42,809 nt of DNA. Source: Pseudomonadota bacterium (GTDB taxonomy: Bacteria > Pseudomonadota > Gammaproteobacteria > Pseudomonadales > Pseudomonadaceae). Positions within the stretch are counted from its first letter, which is position 1, and each line of letters starts with the position of its first letter. The stretch is from contig JAEYXX010000187.1 of assembly GCA_023431055.1 (NCBI GenBank), forward strand, positions 1 to 42,809, written 5' to 3'. Positions 17,870 to 25,851 of this stretch are shown piece after piece. Under the pieces are notes generated by a model that was not told the DNA's origin, searched no databases, and saw only the letters and a program-made list of their open reading frames with translations. The position numbers were made by a program, and so were the translations under genes.

Positions 17870-19096
17870 ATGTCCCTTCGCTTGCCGTTGTACTCGTCTC
17901 TGCTGCTTCTGAGCCTGCCTGCCTTCGCCGCCACGCAGAAGGTCGATCTGGATTATCACGTGCGCTTTCTGCCCGAGAGCAATCAGGCCGAGGTCAGCAT
18001 CACCCTGGAGAAGGGCGAGCGCGTGCGCAGCCTCGATTTCAATCTTGGCGAGGACGGCCGTTTCAGCGATTTCAAGGCCGATGGTCAGTGGTCGCAGGAC
18101 GTCGCCGGACGCGGCAAGTGGCAGCCGGGTGAGGGCAAGAGCGTACTCAGCTATCGGGTGTTGATCGACAAGGAGCGCAAGCCTGGCCGTTACGATGCCA
18201 AGATGACCGAGGACTGGGCGCTGTTTCGCGGCGACAACCTGGTGCCCGCCGCCAAGCTCGATCAGCGTGACAAGACCGAGCTGGTAGCGCGCCTGCAGTT
18301 CGAGCTGCCCAAGGGCTGGAAGAGCGTGGAAACCGGCTGGCCGCGCATCGGCAAGAATCGCTTCCGTATCGATAACCCGGAACGCAAGTTCGACCGCCCG
18401 ACCGGCTGGATGCTGGCCGGCAAGCTGGGCACTCGTCGCACCCGCCTGGGCGACACCGAGGTCGCTATTTCCGCGCCGATCGGCGAAGGCATGCGGCGCA
18501 TGGATATCATGACTTTCCTCACCTTCGTCTGGCCGCAGATACAGCAGGTGTTCCCGCGCGATCCGGACAAGCTGCTGATCGTCGGCGCTGGCGACCCGAT
18601 GTGGCGCGGTGGCCTGTCGGCCGCCAACTCCTACTACATGCACGCCGACCGTCCGCTGGTCAGCGAGAACGGCACCAGTTCGCTGGTACACGAGTTGGTG
18701 CACGTGTTCGGCCGTATCTATGGGCGCGACCGCAGTGACTGGATCGCCGAAGGCCTGGCCGAGTACTACGCCATCGAGCTGATGCGCCGCGCCGGCGGCA
18801 TCAGCGAAGACCGCTATCAGAAAATCCGCGAGCAGCTGATTCGCTGGAGCAAGCCGGTCAACAGCCTGCGCACCGACAATGCCAGCGGCCCGGTCACGGC
18901 ACGTGCTGTGCTGCTGCTGCAGGAGCTGGATCGGGAAATCCGCCAGAAGACCAAGGACAAGGGCAATCTCTCGCTGGATGACGTCACCCGCGGGCTGATG
19001 CGTCTGGACCGGGTCAGCACCAAGGACTTCATCGACATCACCGAGAATGTCATCGGTGGTCCGTCGAAGACCCTGGATACACGCCTGTTGCGCTGA
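17870..19096 (+). CDS. Exported protein with HEXXH metallopeptidase signature
   Basis: A 408-aa protein. The ATG at 17870 is favoured over an in-frame ATG at 17765 because it has CAGGAG upstream and begins a signal peptide (MSLRLPLYSSLLLLSLPAFAA). The N-terminal half is beta-rich (KVDLDYHVRFLPESNQAEVSITLE), as in M1/M61 peptidases. The second half has HELVHVFGR and, after a spacer, DWIAEGLAEYYAIELM, giving the HEXXH plus distant glutamate of gluzincin zinc peptidases. Periplasmic proteolysis is inferred; the substrate is unknown. It may belong to the M61-like group. Confidence 0.75.
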   Translation: MSLRLPLYSSLLLLSLPAFAATQKVDLDYHVRFLPESNQAEVSITLEKGERVRSLDFNLGEDGRFSDFKADGQWSQDVAGRGKWQPGEGKSVLSYRVLIDKERKPGRYDAKMTEDWALFRGDNLVPAAKLDQRDKTELVARLQFELPKGWKSVETGWPRIGKNRFRIDNPERKFDRPTGWMLAGKLGTRRTRLGDTEVAISAPIGEGMRRMDIMTFLTFVWPQIQQVFPRDPDKLLIVGAGDPMWRGGLSAANSYYMHADRPLVSENGTSSLVHELVHVFGRIYGRDRSDWIAEGLAEYYAIELMRRAGGISEDRYQKIREQLIRWSKPVNSLRTDNASGPVTARAVLLLQELDREIRQKTKDKGNLSLDDVTRGLMRLDRVSTKDFIDITENVIGGPSKTLDTRLLR

Positions 19097-19112
19097 GTCC
19101 TGGTGCAATCGG

Positions 19113-19157
19113 GTAGGGGCGGCTTCAGCCGCGAATCGCGAATGAATTCGCTCCTAC
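19113..19157. repeat. REP element copy 1
   Basis: It begins GTAGGGGCGGCTTCAGCCGC and ends GAATTCGCTCCTAC, with an internal GGCGGCTTCAGCCGC hairpin. It lies just after the HEXXH gene and is the Pseudomonas GTAGGAGCGG-type intergenic repeat. Confidence 0.85.
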
Positions 19158-19200
19158 AAAAGCGTTGCCCCTGCGCCGAAGCTGTCTAGACGCATGGTCG

Positions 19201-19270
19201 GTAGGAGCGGATTTATCCGCGAAAGGGCTGGCGCCGCTCCGGCAAGCATCGCGAATGAATTCGTTCCTAC
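19201..19270. repeat. REP element copy 2
   Basis: It begins GTAGGAGCGGATTTATCCGC and ends GAATTCGTTCCTAC. It shares the GCGAATGAATTCG block with the copy 43 bases upstream, so the two form a tandem pair between the HEXXH gene and the convergent HNH gene. Confidence 0.85.
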
Positions 19271-19282
19271 GGGTGATGGCTT

Positions 19283-19651
19283 TCAGCCTTGCTTATCTTC
19301 CGTCTTGCCCAGCAGCGCCGCCAAACCTGCCAGCCCCTTGTGCGTGACCTTGCTACCCGAGCCCGCGCTGGCGGCCTCTTCCTTCTGGTAGTGCAAGTCG
19401 ACCTGACGCTGGTGCTCGTTGTCGTGGCAGTACAGGCACAGCAATTCCCAGTTGGAGCCGTCTTCCGGGTTGTTGTCGTGGTTGTGGTCGCGGTGATGCA
19501 CGGTCAGCTCGCTCAGGCGCTTGCCGCTGAACTCGCGGCCGCAGCGGCCGCAGATGTGCGGGTACATGCGCAGCGCCTTTTCCCGGTAGCTGGTTTCACG
19601 GCGTTGCTGGGCTTCTGCGAGGATCTTGTCGAGCTTGCTGGTCGGATTCAT
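19283..19651 (-). CDS. yajD: HNH endonuclease-fold protein, YajD type
   Basis: A 122-aa protein. Two zinc-binding CxxC pairs (CGRCG and CLYC) bracket the HNH core LTVHHRDHNHDNNPEDGSNWELLC. The architecture and the start NPTSKLDKILAEAQQRRETSYREKAL match the small YajD family found across gammaproteobacteria. It would be a metal-dependent nuclease fold with unknown substrate. No methylase or partner gene adjoins it, so a restriction or defence role is not supported. The tail (KVTHKGLAGLAALLGKTEDKQG) is low in complexity. Confidence 0.88.
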   Translation of the reverse strand: MNPTSKLDKILAEAQQRRETSYREKALRMYPHICGRCGREFSGKRLSELTVHHRDHNHDNNPEDGSNWELLCLYCHDNEHQRQVDLHYQKEEAASAGSGSKVTHKGLAGLAALLGKTEDKQG

Positions 19652-19723
19652 GGAGCGATTCGCTGGAACGTTCGTGGGCAGGTGTTGCCAGAATAGAACG
19701 AAAGCCAGTCGAGCAGGAGAGCC

Positions 19724-20038
19724 ATGATGCGTATCCCCATTCTCATCGCGATGATCCTGGCGTCCAGTGCGGCCACGCTGGCATGGGCGCAGCAGCCCAT
19801 GCGCATGCCGTCAGCTCCGGAGGCCGGCTCGCCGGGCACGGCGACGCCACAGCCCTATGGCCAGCCCTCGACCGCAGTACCGATCAAGCGCCAGGGATCG
19901 GCGCCCCTTCTTCCGCCACCACAGGGCCAGCCCCTGCCCGGTACGCCTCGCTCCAACGGTGATCAGCCGATTCCGCAACTGGACCAGCAGATACGCCGTA
20001 ATAGCCAGGGGCTGGAAGGGCAGCGCAAGCAGGACTGA
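19724..20038 (+). CDS. Small exported proline-rich protein, function unknown
   Basis: A 104-aa product with a signal peptide (MMRIPILIAMILASSAATLAWA, cleavage near AWAQQ). The mature part is disordered and rich in P, Q, G and S (PSAPEAGSPGTATPQPYGQP, PLLPPPQGQPLPG). An AGGAG site lies 7 bases before the ATG. No domain is recognised. A REP element follows 12 bases after the stop. It is probably periplasmic or cell-envelope associated and is typical of poorly conserved Pseudomonas secreted proteins. Confidence 0.7.
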   Translation: MMRIPILIAMILASSAATLAWAQQPMRMPSAPEAGSPGTATPQPYGQPSTAVPIKRQGSAPLLPPPQGQPLPGTPRSNGDQPIPQLDQQIRRNSQGLEGQRKQD

Positions 20039-20050
20039 GCCTCGGTTTCT

Positions 20051-20120
20051 GTAGGAGCGGCTTCAGCCGCGATGCTTGGGGGATCGCGGCTTTAGCGCAA
20101 TGCCGCCCAACCGCTCCTAC
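20051..20120. repeat. REP element copy 3, overlapping the ptrB stop
   Basis: It runs from GTAGGAGCGGCTTCAGCCGC to CCGCTCCTAC, with long complementary arms. The right-hand CTAC includes the complement of the ptrB stop codon (20117-20119), so the repeat begins inside the gene. It also lies between convergent genes, where it could stabilise or end both transcripts. Confidence 0.88.
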
Positions 20121-22159
20121 GGGTGCACTACCCCTAGTACGCGGAATACGAACGCGTATTCCAGCGCCACATCCCTGATGCCCTGATAACGCCCACTCAT
20201 GCCGCCGTGGCCAGCGCCGAGGTCGGTCTTGAGCAGCAGCAGGTTGTCGTCGGTCTTGTCGCGGCGCAGCTTGGCTACCCACTTGGCGGCCTCCCAATAC
20301 TGCACGCGGCTGTCGTTGTAGCCCGCGACGGCGAGAATCGCCGGATAGGCCTGGGCGCGCACATTCTCGTAGGGTGCGTACGCCTTGATGCGCTCGAAGA
20401 CCTCGGGCTCGTTCGGGTCGCCCCATTCGTCGTACTCGGTCACGGTCAGCGGCAGGTCGGGGTTGAGCATGGTGTTGAGCACGTCGACGAAGGGCACTTC
20501 GGCGATGGCGGCGGCGAACAGCTCGGGGCGCTGGTTGAGCACGGCGCCGATCAGCAGGCCGCCGGCGCTGCCGCCGCTGATCGCCAGTTGCGAGGCGGTG
20601 GTCAGGCCCTCGGCGATCAGGCGTTCGGCGCAGGCGATGAAATCGTCGAAGCTGTTCTGTTTGTGTTCGAGTTTGCCAGCGCGATACCAGGCTTCACCCA
20701 TCTCCCCACCACCGCGTACGTGCGCGATGGCGAAGACGAAGCCGCGGTCGAGCAGGCTCAGGCGTGCATGAGAGAACCAGGGGTCGAGGCTCGCACCATA
20801 GGCGCCATAGCCATAGAGATAGAGCGGGGCCGGCTGGCCTGCGGTGAACACCTCGCGGCGCGCCACCAGGCTGATCGGGATCTGCGTACCGTCGGCTGCG
20901 CTGGCCCAGAGGCGGCGGCTTTCATAAAGATCGGCATCGAACGGACCTTCCACCGGGGTCTGCTTGAGTACCTGCTGCTCACCCGTGGCCAGCTCCAGCT
21001 GACGTACCTGCGCGGGACGGTTCAGCGCTTCGTAGCGCAGGCGGATCACCGGGCTGTGAAACTCCAGGCTGTCCTGCACGTAGAGGCTGTAAGCCGCATC
21101 CGGCAGCTGCACGCGGTACGCCGCCTGGCCCTGCGGCTGCACTTCGAGGATAGGCGGGCCACCTTCACGCAGCGCCAGGACGATGGCGCGCTGGTTCAAT
21201 GTGGCACCTTCGAGCATTACCTGCGGGTCATGCGGGCGAATCTGTTGCCAATGCGCGCGCTGCGGCTTGTCCTCGCTGGCGCGGTACAGCGCGAAGTTGA
21301 TGCCGCTCTGGTTGCTGCGGATCAGCCAGCACCACTCGCCGTTGAGCATGCCGTGGTCGACGTCGTACTCGTGATCTTCCTCGCGAGGCGCCAGGCATGC
21401 AAAGGCATTCTGCGGCTGCTCGGCGTCCAGCACCCAGACTTCGCTGGTGGTCTTGCTGCCCAGTTGCAGAATCAACTGGCGCTCGGAGCTGGAACGATAG
21501 CAATGCAGGAAGAAACGGCCATCGGCCTCCTCGAATACCGCTTCGGCTGCGGCCTCGCCGAGGCGGTGACGATAGAGCTTGTAGGGGCGGTGGGTGTCGT
21601 CCAGTACGGTGAAGAACAGCGTCTGGCTGTCGTTCGCCCAGGTCATGCTGCCGTCGCAGTCGTCGAAGGGCAGATCGCTGACCTGGCCGCTGCCCAGCTC
21701 CTTGACGAACAGGCGGTAGATTTCGTCGCCGCTGCTGTCGAGGCTGTAGGCCAGGCGCTGCTGGTCGGGGCTGATGCTGAAGGCACCGACGGAAAGAAAG
21801 CCACCGCCGGCCAGTTCGTTGGGATCGAGCAGCAGCGTTTCGCTGGCGCTGTCGACCTGCAGCGAACCATCGGCAGGACGGCGGCAGCGATAGTGCCGGG
21901 GATACTCGTCACCGGCCGTGGTGCGTTGGTAGTAGAGATAGTCGCCCCAGGGCGTGGGTAGCGACAGGTCGGTCTCGCGGATGCGCCCCTTGATCTCCTC
22001 GAACAGCTGCTCGCGTAGCGCTCGCTGCGGTTCCAGTACGCTCTCCAGGTAAGCGTTCTCCGCCTGCAGGTACGCCAGCACCTCTTCGCTGTCGCGGTTC
22101 TCCAGCCAGCGATAGGGATCGTTACCGGCTTGCTGATGGGCGATGGGGGCAGAGGACAT
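20117..22159 (-). CDS. ptrB: Oligopeptidase B / prolyl oligopeptidase family (S9A)
   Basis: A 680-aa serine peptidase that cleaves short peptides, expected after Arg or Lys for oligopeptidase B. An N-terminal beta-propeller gate precedes the C-terminal alpha/beta-hydrolase domain. The nucleophile is in SGGSAGG (about S531), the aspartate in YNDSRV (about D616) and the histidine in GAGHGGMSG (about H651). The ATG at 22159 has GGAG upstream and is preferred over a farther in-frame ATG. No signal peptide, so cytoplasmic. The stop codon is supplied by a REP element. Confidence 0.93.
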   Translation of the reverse strand: MSSAPIAHQQAGNDPYRWLENRDSEEVLAYLQAENAYLESVLEPQRALREQLFEEIKGRIRETDLSLPTPWGDYLYYQRTTAGDEYPRHYRCRRPADGSLQVDSASETLLLDPNELAGGGFLSVGAFSISPDQQRLAYSLDSSGDEIYRLFVKELGSGQVSDLPFDDCDGSMTWANDSQTLFFTVLDDTHRPYKLYRHRLGEAAAEAVFEEADGRFFLHCYRSSSERQLILQLGSKTTSEVWVLDAEQPQNAFACLAPREEDHEYDVDHGMLNGEWCWLIRSNQSGINFALYRASEDKPQRAHWQQIRPHDPQVMLEGATLNQRAIVLALREGGPPILEVQPQGQAAYRVQLPDAAYSLYVQDSLEFHSPVIRLRYEALNRPAQVRQLELATGEQQVLKQTPVEGPFDADLYESRRLWASAADGTQIPISLVARREVFTAGQPAPLYLYGYGAYGASLDPWFSHARLSLLDRGFVFAIAHVRGGGEMGEAWYRAGKLEHKQNSFDDFIACAERLIAEGLTTASQLAISGGSAGGLLIGAVLNQRPELFAAAIAEVPFVDVLNTMLNPDLPLTVTEYDEWGDPNEPEVFERIKAYAPYENVRAQAYPAILAVAGYNDSRVQYWEAAKWVAKLRRDKTDDNLLLLKTDLGAGHGGMSGRYQGIRDVALEYAFVFRVLGVVHP

Positions 22160-22260
22160 GGCGAAGCTCCAGAGCAGCTCGGCCGGCAAGAGCGCCGAGC
22201 CGGGTAAAAACCGCTATCATAAGCGCCCCTTTGCCAGACCTGCCACGCCGGCGCCTGCTT

Positions 22261-22734
22261 ATGATGAATGAAAACGACTACCTCATGGCCTGGGCCGCCT
22301 ACGGGATTGCTGCCCTGGGTTGCCTGTTGGTATGGATGCGCCTGACCAGCTGGATGTGGCGCTATCTGCGCGAGCCACTCGCCGTGGTGGTCGCTGTGCT
22401 GCTGTTCAGCCCGACCATCGTCGATCCGACGCGTGAGCTGTTCGCGCCTGCACTGGCGGTTACCGCCATGGACGTTTTGCTCAAGGTCGGCAATAACGCC
22501 TGGCGCGCCGTGGCCGATCTGGCGCTCTACAGCCTGATCGCCCTTGCCGTCTACCTGCTGTTCGTCGCCGTTCGCTGGCCCATCGAGCGTTGGTGGAAAG
22601 ATCGCCATGGCCAACCGGCATCCGAGCCTGACGAAGACCCACGCACTCTGCGCGAGCGCATGGAAGAGGACGACGATCTGCCAATTCGCGATTACGGGCG
22701 CGATCGCAGCGGACGCATGGAGCCGCGTATCTGA
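22261..22734 (+). CDS. Small inner-membrane protein, function unknown
   Basis: A 157-aa protein with three hydrophobic segments: AWAAYGIAALGCLLVWM, PLAVVVAVLLFSP and LYSLIALAVYLLFVAVRW. A highly charged cytoplasmic-type tail follows (EPDEDPRTLRERMEEDDDLPIRDYGRD). Two adjacent ATG codons (22261, 22264) are possible starts. TATCAT near 22213 is a possible -10. It is divergent from ptrB and 63 bases upstream of the HIT gene. I do not recognise a characterised family; conserved Pseudomonas hypotheticals of this shape occur here. Confidence 0.78.
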   Translation: MMNENDYLMAWAAYGIAALGCLLVWMRLTSWMWRYLREPLAVVVAVLLFSPTIVDPTRELFAPALAVTAMDVLLKVGNNAWRAVADLALYSLIALAVYLLFVAVRWPIERWWKDRHGQPASEPDEDPRTLRERMEEDDDLPIRDYGRDRSGRMEPRI

Positions 22735-22797
22735 TTTGCCCCCTTGCGCCGGCTGGCCCGTGCGTTCAGCATGATGGCCTTGTGCAAGGGAGGCCCG

Positions 22798-23244
22798 ATG
22801 GATTGCGTGTTCTGTGCCATTGCCGAGCGTCGGCTACCCGCTCATCGACTTTACGAGGACGATGATTTCATCGTTCTGCTGGATATCTTTCCCATGCGTC
22901 CGGCCCATGTGCTGATCGTCAGCCGCCTGCATGCGCCGTTTCTGCGTGACCTGCCCGTGTCGGTTCGTGAGCGCCTGCTGACCTTGTCGGAACGTGTGGC
23001 CGGCGCGCTGCGTGAGGCCGGCTACGGAGTCAACGGTATCAACCTGGTGATCAACGATGGTCCGGACTCCAACCAGCACGTGCCTCATCTTCATCTACAC
23101 CTGATTCCGCGTCGGCCGGGCGACCTGCCGGCGCTGCTCTGGCGACTGCTGGTGCGTTTTCTGCCGCAGGGCCGCAAGCGACTCGACGCGCGTCTGCAGA
23201 ACGAAGCCGAGTGCCTGCGCCTGATCCTCGGCAAGGAGAATTGA
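22798..23244 (+). CDS. HIT family protein
   Basis: A 148-aa histidine-triad nucleotide-binding protein. The start MDCVFCAIAERRLPAHRLYEDDDFIVLLDIFPMRPAHVLIV is typical of the Hint/HIT fold, and the active motif HVPHLHLHLIPR supplies HxHxH. It would hydrolyse a nucleotide phosphoramidate or dinucleotide polyphosphate. The C-terminus is longer and more basic than the minimal Hint. GGGAGG lies 4-9 bases before the ATG. The next gene starts 4 bases after its stop, so they form an operon. Confidence 0.92.
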   Translation: MDCVFCAIAERRLPAHRLYEDDDFIVLLDIFPMRPAHVLIVSRLHAPFLRDLPVSVRERLLTLSERVAGALREAGYGVNGINLVINDGPDSNQHVPHLHLHLIPRRPGDLPALLWRLLVRFLPQGRKRLDARLQNEAECLRLILGKEN

Positions 23245-23248
23245 TTCG

Positions 23249-24022
23249 ATGTGCGAATTGCTCGGCATGAGCGCCAATGTACCCACCGATATCGTCTTCA
23301 GCTTTACCGGGCTGATGCAGCGCGGCGGCCGTACCGGGCCGCACCGTGATGGCTGGGGTATCGGTTTCTACGAGGGGCGTGGCCTGCGTCTGTTTCAGGA
23401 CCCGCGGGCGAGCAGCGAGTCCGAGGTCGCGCAACTGGTGCAGCGCTACCCGATCAAGAGCGAGGTGGTGATCGGTCACATCCGCCAGGCCAATGTCGGC
23501 CAGGTGTCGCTGGTCAATACCCATCCTTTCAGTCGAGAGCTATGGGGACGCAACTGGTGTTTCGCGCATAACGGTCAGCTCGCTGGTCTGCAGGGCTCCA
23601 CCAGTTTCTATCGACCGGTGGGCGAGACCGACAGCGAAGCCGCCTTCTGCGACCTGCTCAACCGCGTGCGGCGCGCGTTTCCCGAGCCGGTCTCGGTGGA
23701 GGTACTGCTGCCGGTGCTGGTGGCGGCCTGTGCCAGTTACCGCCAGCTCGGCGTGTTCAACTGCCTGCTCAGCGATGGTGACTGGCTGTTCAGCTTCTGC
23801 TCGACCAAGCTGGCGCATATCACCCGGCGCGCGCCATTCGGCCCGGCGCAGCTCAAGGACGCCGATCTCAAGGTGGACTTTCAGTCGGAAACCACACCCA
23901 ACGATGTGGTGACGGTCATCGCCACCGAACCTCTGACCGACAACGAACAATGGTCGCTGTACCAGCCGGGCGAATGGCGCCTGTGGCGCCGCGGCGAAAG
24001 CATCACTCACGGCAAGGCCTGA
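23249..24022 (+). CDS. yafJ: Class II glutamine amidotransferase, YafJ type
   Basis: A 257-aa N-terminal-nucleophile amidotransferase. C2 becomes the nucleophile after methionine removal (MCELLGMSANVPTD). The GHIRQANVG and NTHPFSRELWGRNWCFAHNGQL motifs match the glutaminase pocket. There is no synthase domain, so the acceptor substrate is unknown; some relatives act in amide or ergothioneine-type chemistry, but nothing here supports that. It is packed between the HIT gene (4-base gap) and a DUF2937 gene (4-base gap). Confidence 0.92.
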   Translation: MCELLGMSANVPTDIVFSFTGLMQRGGRTGPHRDGWGIGFYEGRGLRLFQDPRASSESEVAQLVQRYPIKSEVVIGHIRQANVGQVSLVNTHPFSRELWGRNWCFAHNGQLAGLQGSTSFYRPVGETDSEAAFCDLLNRVRRAFPEPVSVEVLLPVLVAACASYRQLGVFNCLLSDGDWLFSFCSTKLAHITRRAPFGPAQLKDADLKVDFQSETTPNDVVTVIATEPLTDNEQWSLYQPGEWRLWRRGESITHGKA

Positions 24023-24026
24023 TCCC

Positions 24027-24551
24027 ATGCTTAGAAGCTACCTGCGTCTGACGCTGTTCGCCTTCGGCCTGTTGCTTGGCGTACAGGTGCCGGGCTTCAT
24101 CGATGACTATGCCAAGCGGGTCGAAGCGCACCGCCTGGAATCGCAACAGAGTCTCAAGGGGTTTCAGGAAACCGCGCAGAAGTTCTTCAAGGGCGACATG
24201 GATGCGCTGGTGGCGCACTACCGCGTAAGCGATGACCCGGTGATGCGCAGCGACGCCAACAGCGTGGGGCATCTGGTGCAGCGCTCGGCCTTGCTCGAGC
24301 GCGAATGGCAGGCCATGCAGGGGCCCTGGTACGCCCAGGCCTGGCACCTGGCCACTGGCGCCGATCATGAGCTGTTCCAGGAAACCCTGAAGGCTTACCG
24401 CTATCAGGTGCTGTTCACTCCGGATGCAATCCTCTGGGGCGTGATCAATGCGTTGCTGCTGGCGTGGCTGGCGGAATTGCTGGTGCTGATGTTCGGCTGG
24501 CTGTTCGGGGCAGGGCGGACCAGACGCGCTCAGCAGCGCCACTGGCGCTGA
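24027..24551 (+). CDS. DUF2937 family membrane protein
   Basis: A 174-aa protein with an N-terminal hydrophobic segment (LRLTLFAFGLLLGVQVPGFIDDY), a long periplasmic or cytoplasmic helical middle (HRLESQQSLKGFQETAQKF) and a C-terminal membrane helix pair region (ILWGVINALLLAWLAELLVL and MFGWLFGAG). This layout, including the VPGFIDDYAKRVEAH motif, is that of DUF2937 from memory. Function unknown. It starts 4 bases after the amidotransferase gene and probably ends that operon. Confidence 0.82.
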   Translation: MLRSYLRLTLFAFGLLLGVQVPGFIDDYAKRVEAHRLESQQSLKGFQETAQKFFKGDMDALVAHYRVSDDPVMRSDANSVGHLVQRSALLEREWQAMQGPWYAQAWHLATGADHELFQETLKAYRYQVLFTPDAILWGVINALLLAWLAELLVLMFGWLFGAGRTRRAQQRHWR

Positions 24552-24636
24552 ATCGTTCAGCCCGCGAGCGTTCCTTGGCGCAAGCCGAAGGGGGCAAAAG
24601 GTGCGCTGGTTCGCCTGAAGCCTGGGGTAGGTGTGT

Positions 24637-24659
24637 TAATGTAATACCGCGTTACATTT
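24637..24659. promoter_or_regulatory. Candidate operator before the DUF2167 gene
   Basis: AATGTAA (24638-24644) and TTACATT (24652-24658) form a perfect inverted repeat around TACCGCG, giving TGTAATACCGCGTTACA at the centre. It ends 30 bases before the ATG, over the expected promoter, so it is a plausible repressor site. The regulator is unknown. The rest of the 137-base gap shows nothing clear. Confidence 0.45.
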
Positions 24660-24688
24660 AACCCTTACCCTGTAGCACTGGAGTTTCC

Positions 24689-25747
24689 ATGTCGATCAAG
24701 GATTCGATCCTGGCAGCCGCGCTGGCTGCTGTCCTGCCGTTCACGTCCGCTGCATATGCCAATCCCGAGACCAAGCCTGAAGGTGCTGCGATCAGCGAGG
24801 AGGTCACCGAGAGTGACGATTCGGCGCAGTACATCAGCCCCGAAGAATTCGTCGCCAGCCTGGAGCTCAAGACCGGGCGAGTGGTGCTCGGCAACGATCT
24901 GGCCACCCTGAACCTGCCCGATTCGCTGGTATTCCTCGATGGCGAGAATGCCCAGCGCCTGCTGGTCGATGGCTGGGGCAACCCGCCGGACGACGTTCCG
25001 CCGCTGGGCATGATCCTGCCGGCTGGGGTATCGCCGCTGGCCGAGGAATCCTGGGGTGTCACCGTCGAATATGAAGGCAGCGGTTATGTGTCCGACGAGG
25101 ATGCCGCCGACATCGACTATGGCGACATGCTCAAGGACATGCAGGCCGACATGCGCGAGGCCAACACCTGGCGTGAAGAGAACGGCTACGAGCCGGTGCA
25201 ACTGGTCGGCTGGGCCGCCGCGCCGCGCTACGATGCCGAGGGCAAGAAGCTGCACTGGGCCAAGGAACTGAAGTTCGGCGACAGCGAGGCCAATACCCTG
25301 AACTACAACATCCGCGTGCTGGGCCGCAAGGGCGTGCTGGTGCTGAACTTCGTCGCCAACATGGATCAGTTGGCGGAAATCGAGGCCAGCGTGCCGGCCG
25401 TGCTGGCTGCGACCGAGTTCAATCCGGGCCAGCGTTATGCCGAGTTCGACCCGGATCTGGATACCGTGGCCGCATACGGCCTCGGCGCGCTGGTAGCTGG
25501 CAAGGTCGCCGCCAAGACCGGTTTGCTGGCCATGTTGCTGGTACTGCTGAAGAAGTTCTGGTTCATCCCGGTGGTGCTGATTGGCTGGCTGTTCAAGCGT
25601 ATCGGTCTGCGCAAGAAGGAAGCGCCGGGCGAAGCGGTGAGCGCACCTGTCGCAGCGGCTGCTGAGGCCAAGCCGCAAGAGTCTTTGACAACGCCAGCGC
25701 AAACGGTGATGGATCTGAACAAGCCGGACGACGCCGACAAGCGTTGA
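24689..25747 (+). CDS. DUF2167 family membrane-anchored protein
   Basis: A 352-aa exported protein. The signal peptide is MSIKDSILAAALAAVLPFTSAAYA. A large globular region follows with EESWGVTVEYEGSGYVSDEDAADIDYGDMLKDM and GWAAAPRYDAEGKKLHWAKELKFGD, hallmarks of DUF2167. A C-terminal membrane helix (KFWFIPVVLIGWLFKRIGL) and a charged, alanine-rich tail complete it. Function is unknown; family members have sometimes been linked to envelope stress. It stands alone with its own operator-like palindrome and a terminator. Confidence 0.88.
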   Translation: MSIKDSILAAALAAVLPFTSAAYANPETKPEGAAISEEVTESDDSAQYISPEEFVASLELKTGRVVLGNDLATLNLPDSLVFLDGENAQRLLVDGWGNPPDDVPPLGMILPAGVSPLAEESWGVTVEYEGSGYVSDEDAADIDYGDMLKDMQADMREANTWREENGYEPVQLVGWAAAPRYDAEGKKLHWAKELKFGDSEANTLNYNIRVLGRKGVLVLNFVANMDQLAEIEASVPAVLAATEFNPGQRYAEFDPDLDTVAAYGLGALVAGKVAAKTGLLAMLLVLLKKFWFIPVVLIGWLFKRIGLRKKEAPGEAVSAPVAAAAEAKPQESLTTPAQTVMDLNKPDDADKR

Positions 25748-25770
25748 GTTCGAATCTCACCGAAAACTCG

Positions 25771-25793
25771 TTGCCCGGATTACATCCGGGCAA
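25771..25793. repeat. Palindromic hairpin after the DUF2167 gene
   Basis: TTGCCCGGAT and ATCCGGGCAA are a perfect 10-bp inverted repeat around TAC. The CCCGGAT...ATCCGGG core is the same as in the repeats at 30518, 31567 and 35867. It directly precedes a second hairpin with T runs and may strengthen termination. Confidence 0.75.
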
Positions 25794-25836
25794 CGAAAAC
25801 GCCGCGATTCCTTTACAGGGCTCGCGGCGTTTTTCG
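25794..25836. terminator. Bidirectional rho-independent terminator
   Basis: CGAAAACGCCGCGA (25794-25807) pairs with TCGCGGCGTTTTTCG (25822-25836) apart from one bulged base, with A and T runs on the outer arms. It sits between the convergent DUF2167 and VWA genes and should end transcription from both sides. Confidence 0.88.
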
Positions 25837-25851
25837 TTGCTGCTTGAAGTC

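Noticed and set aside
19283..19651. HNH protein as part of a defence system
   Set aside because: YajD-type HNH proteins are widespread and no methylase, helicase or other defence gene adjoins it.
19113..20120. Clustered repeats as a possible CRISPR array
   Set aside because: The units are palindromic REP elements with irregular spacing, no uniform spacers and no cas genes.
20207..21961. A 584-aa plus-strand frame opposite ptrB
   Set aside because: Composition follows the antisense of high-GC codons and no domain is visible; ptrB on the other strand has all catalytic motifs.
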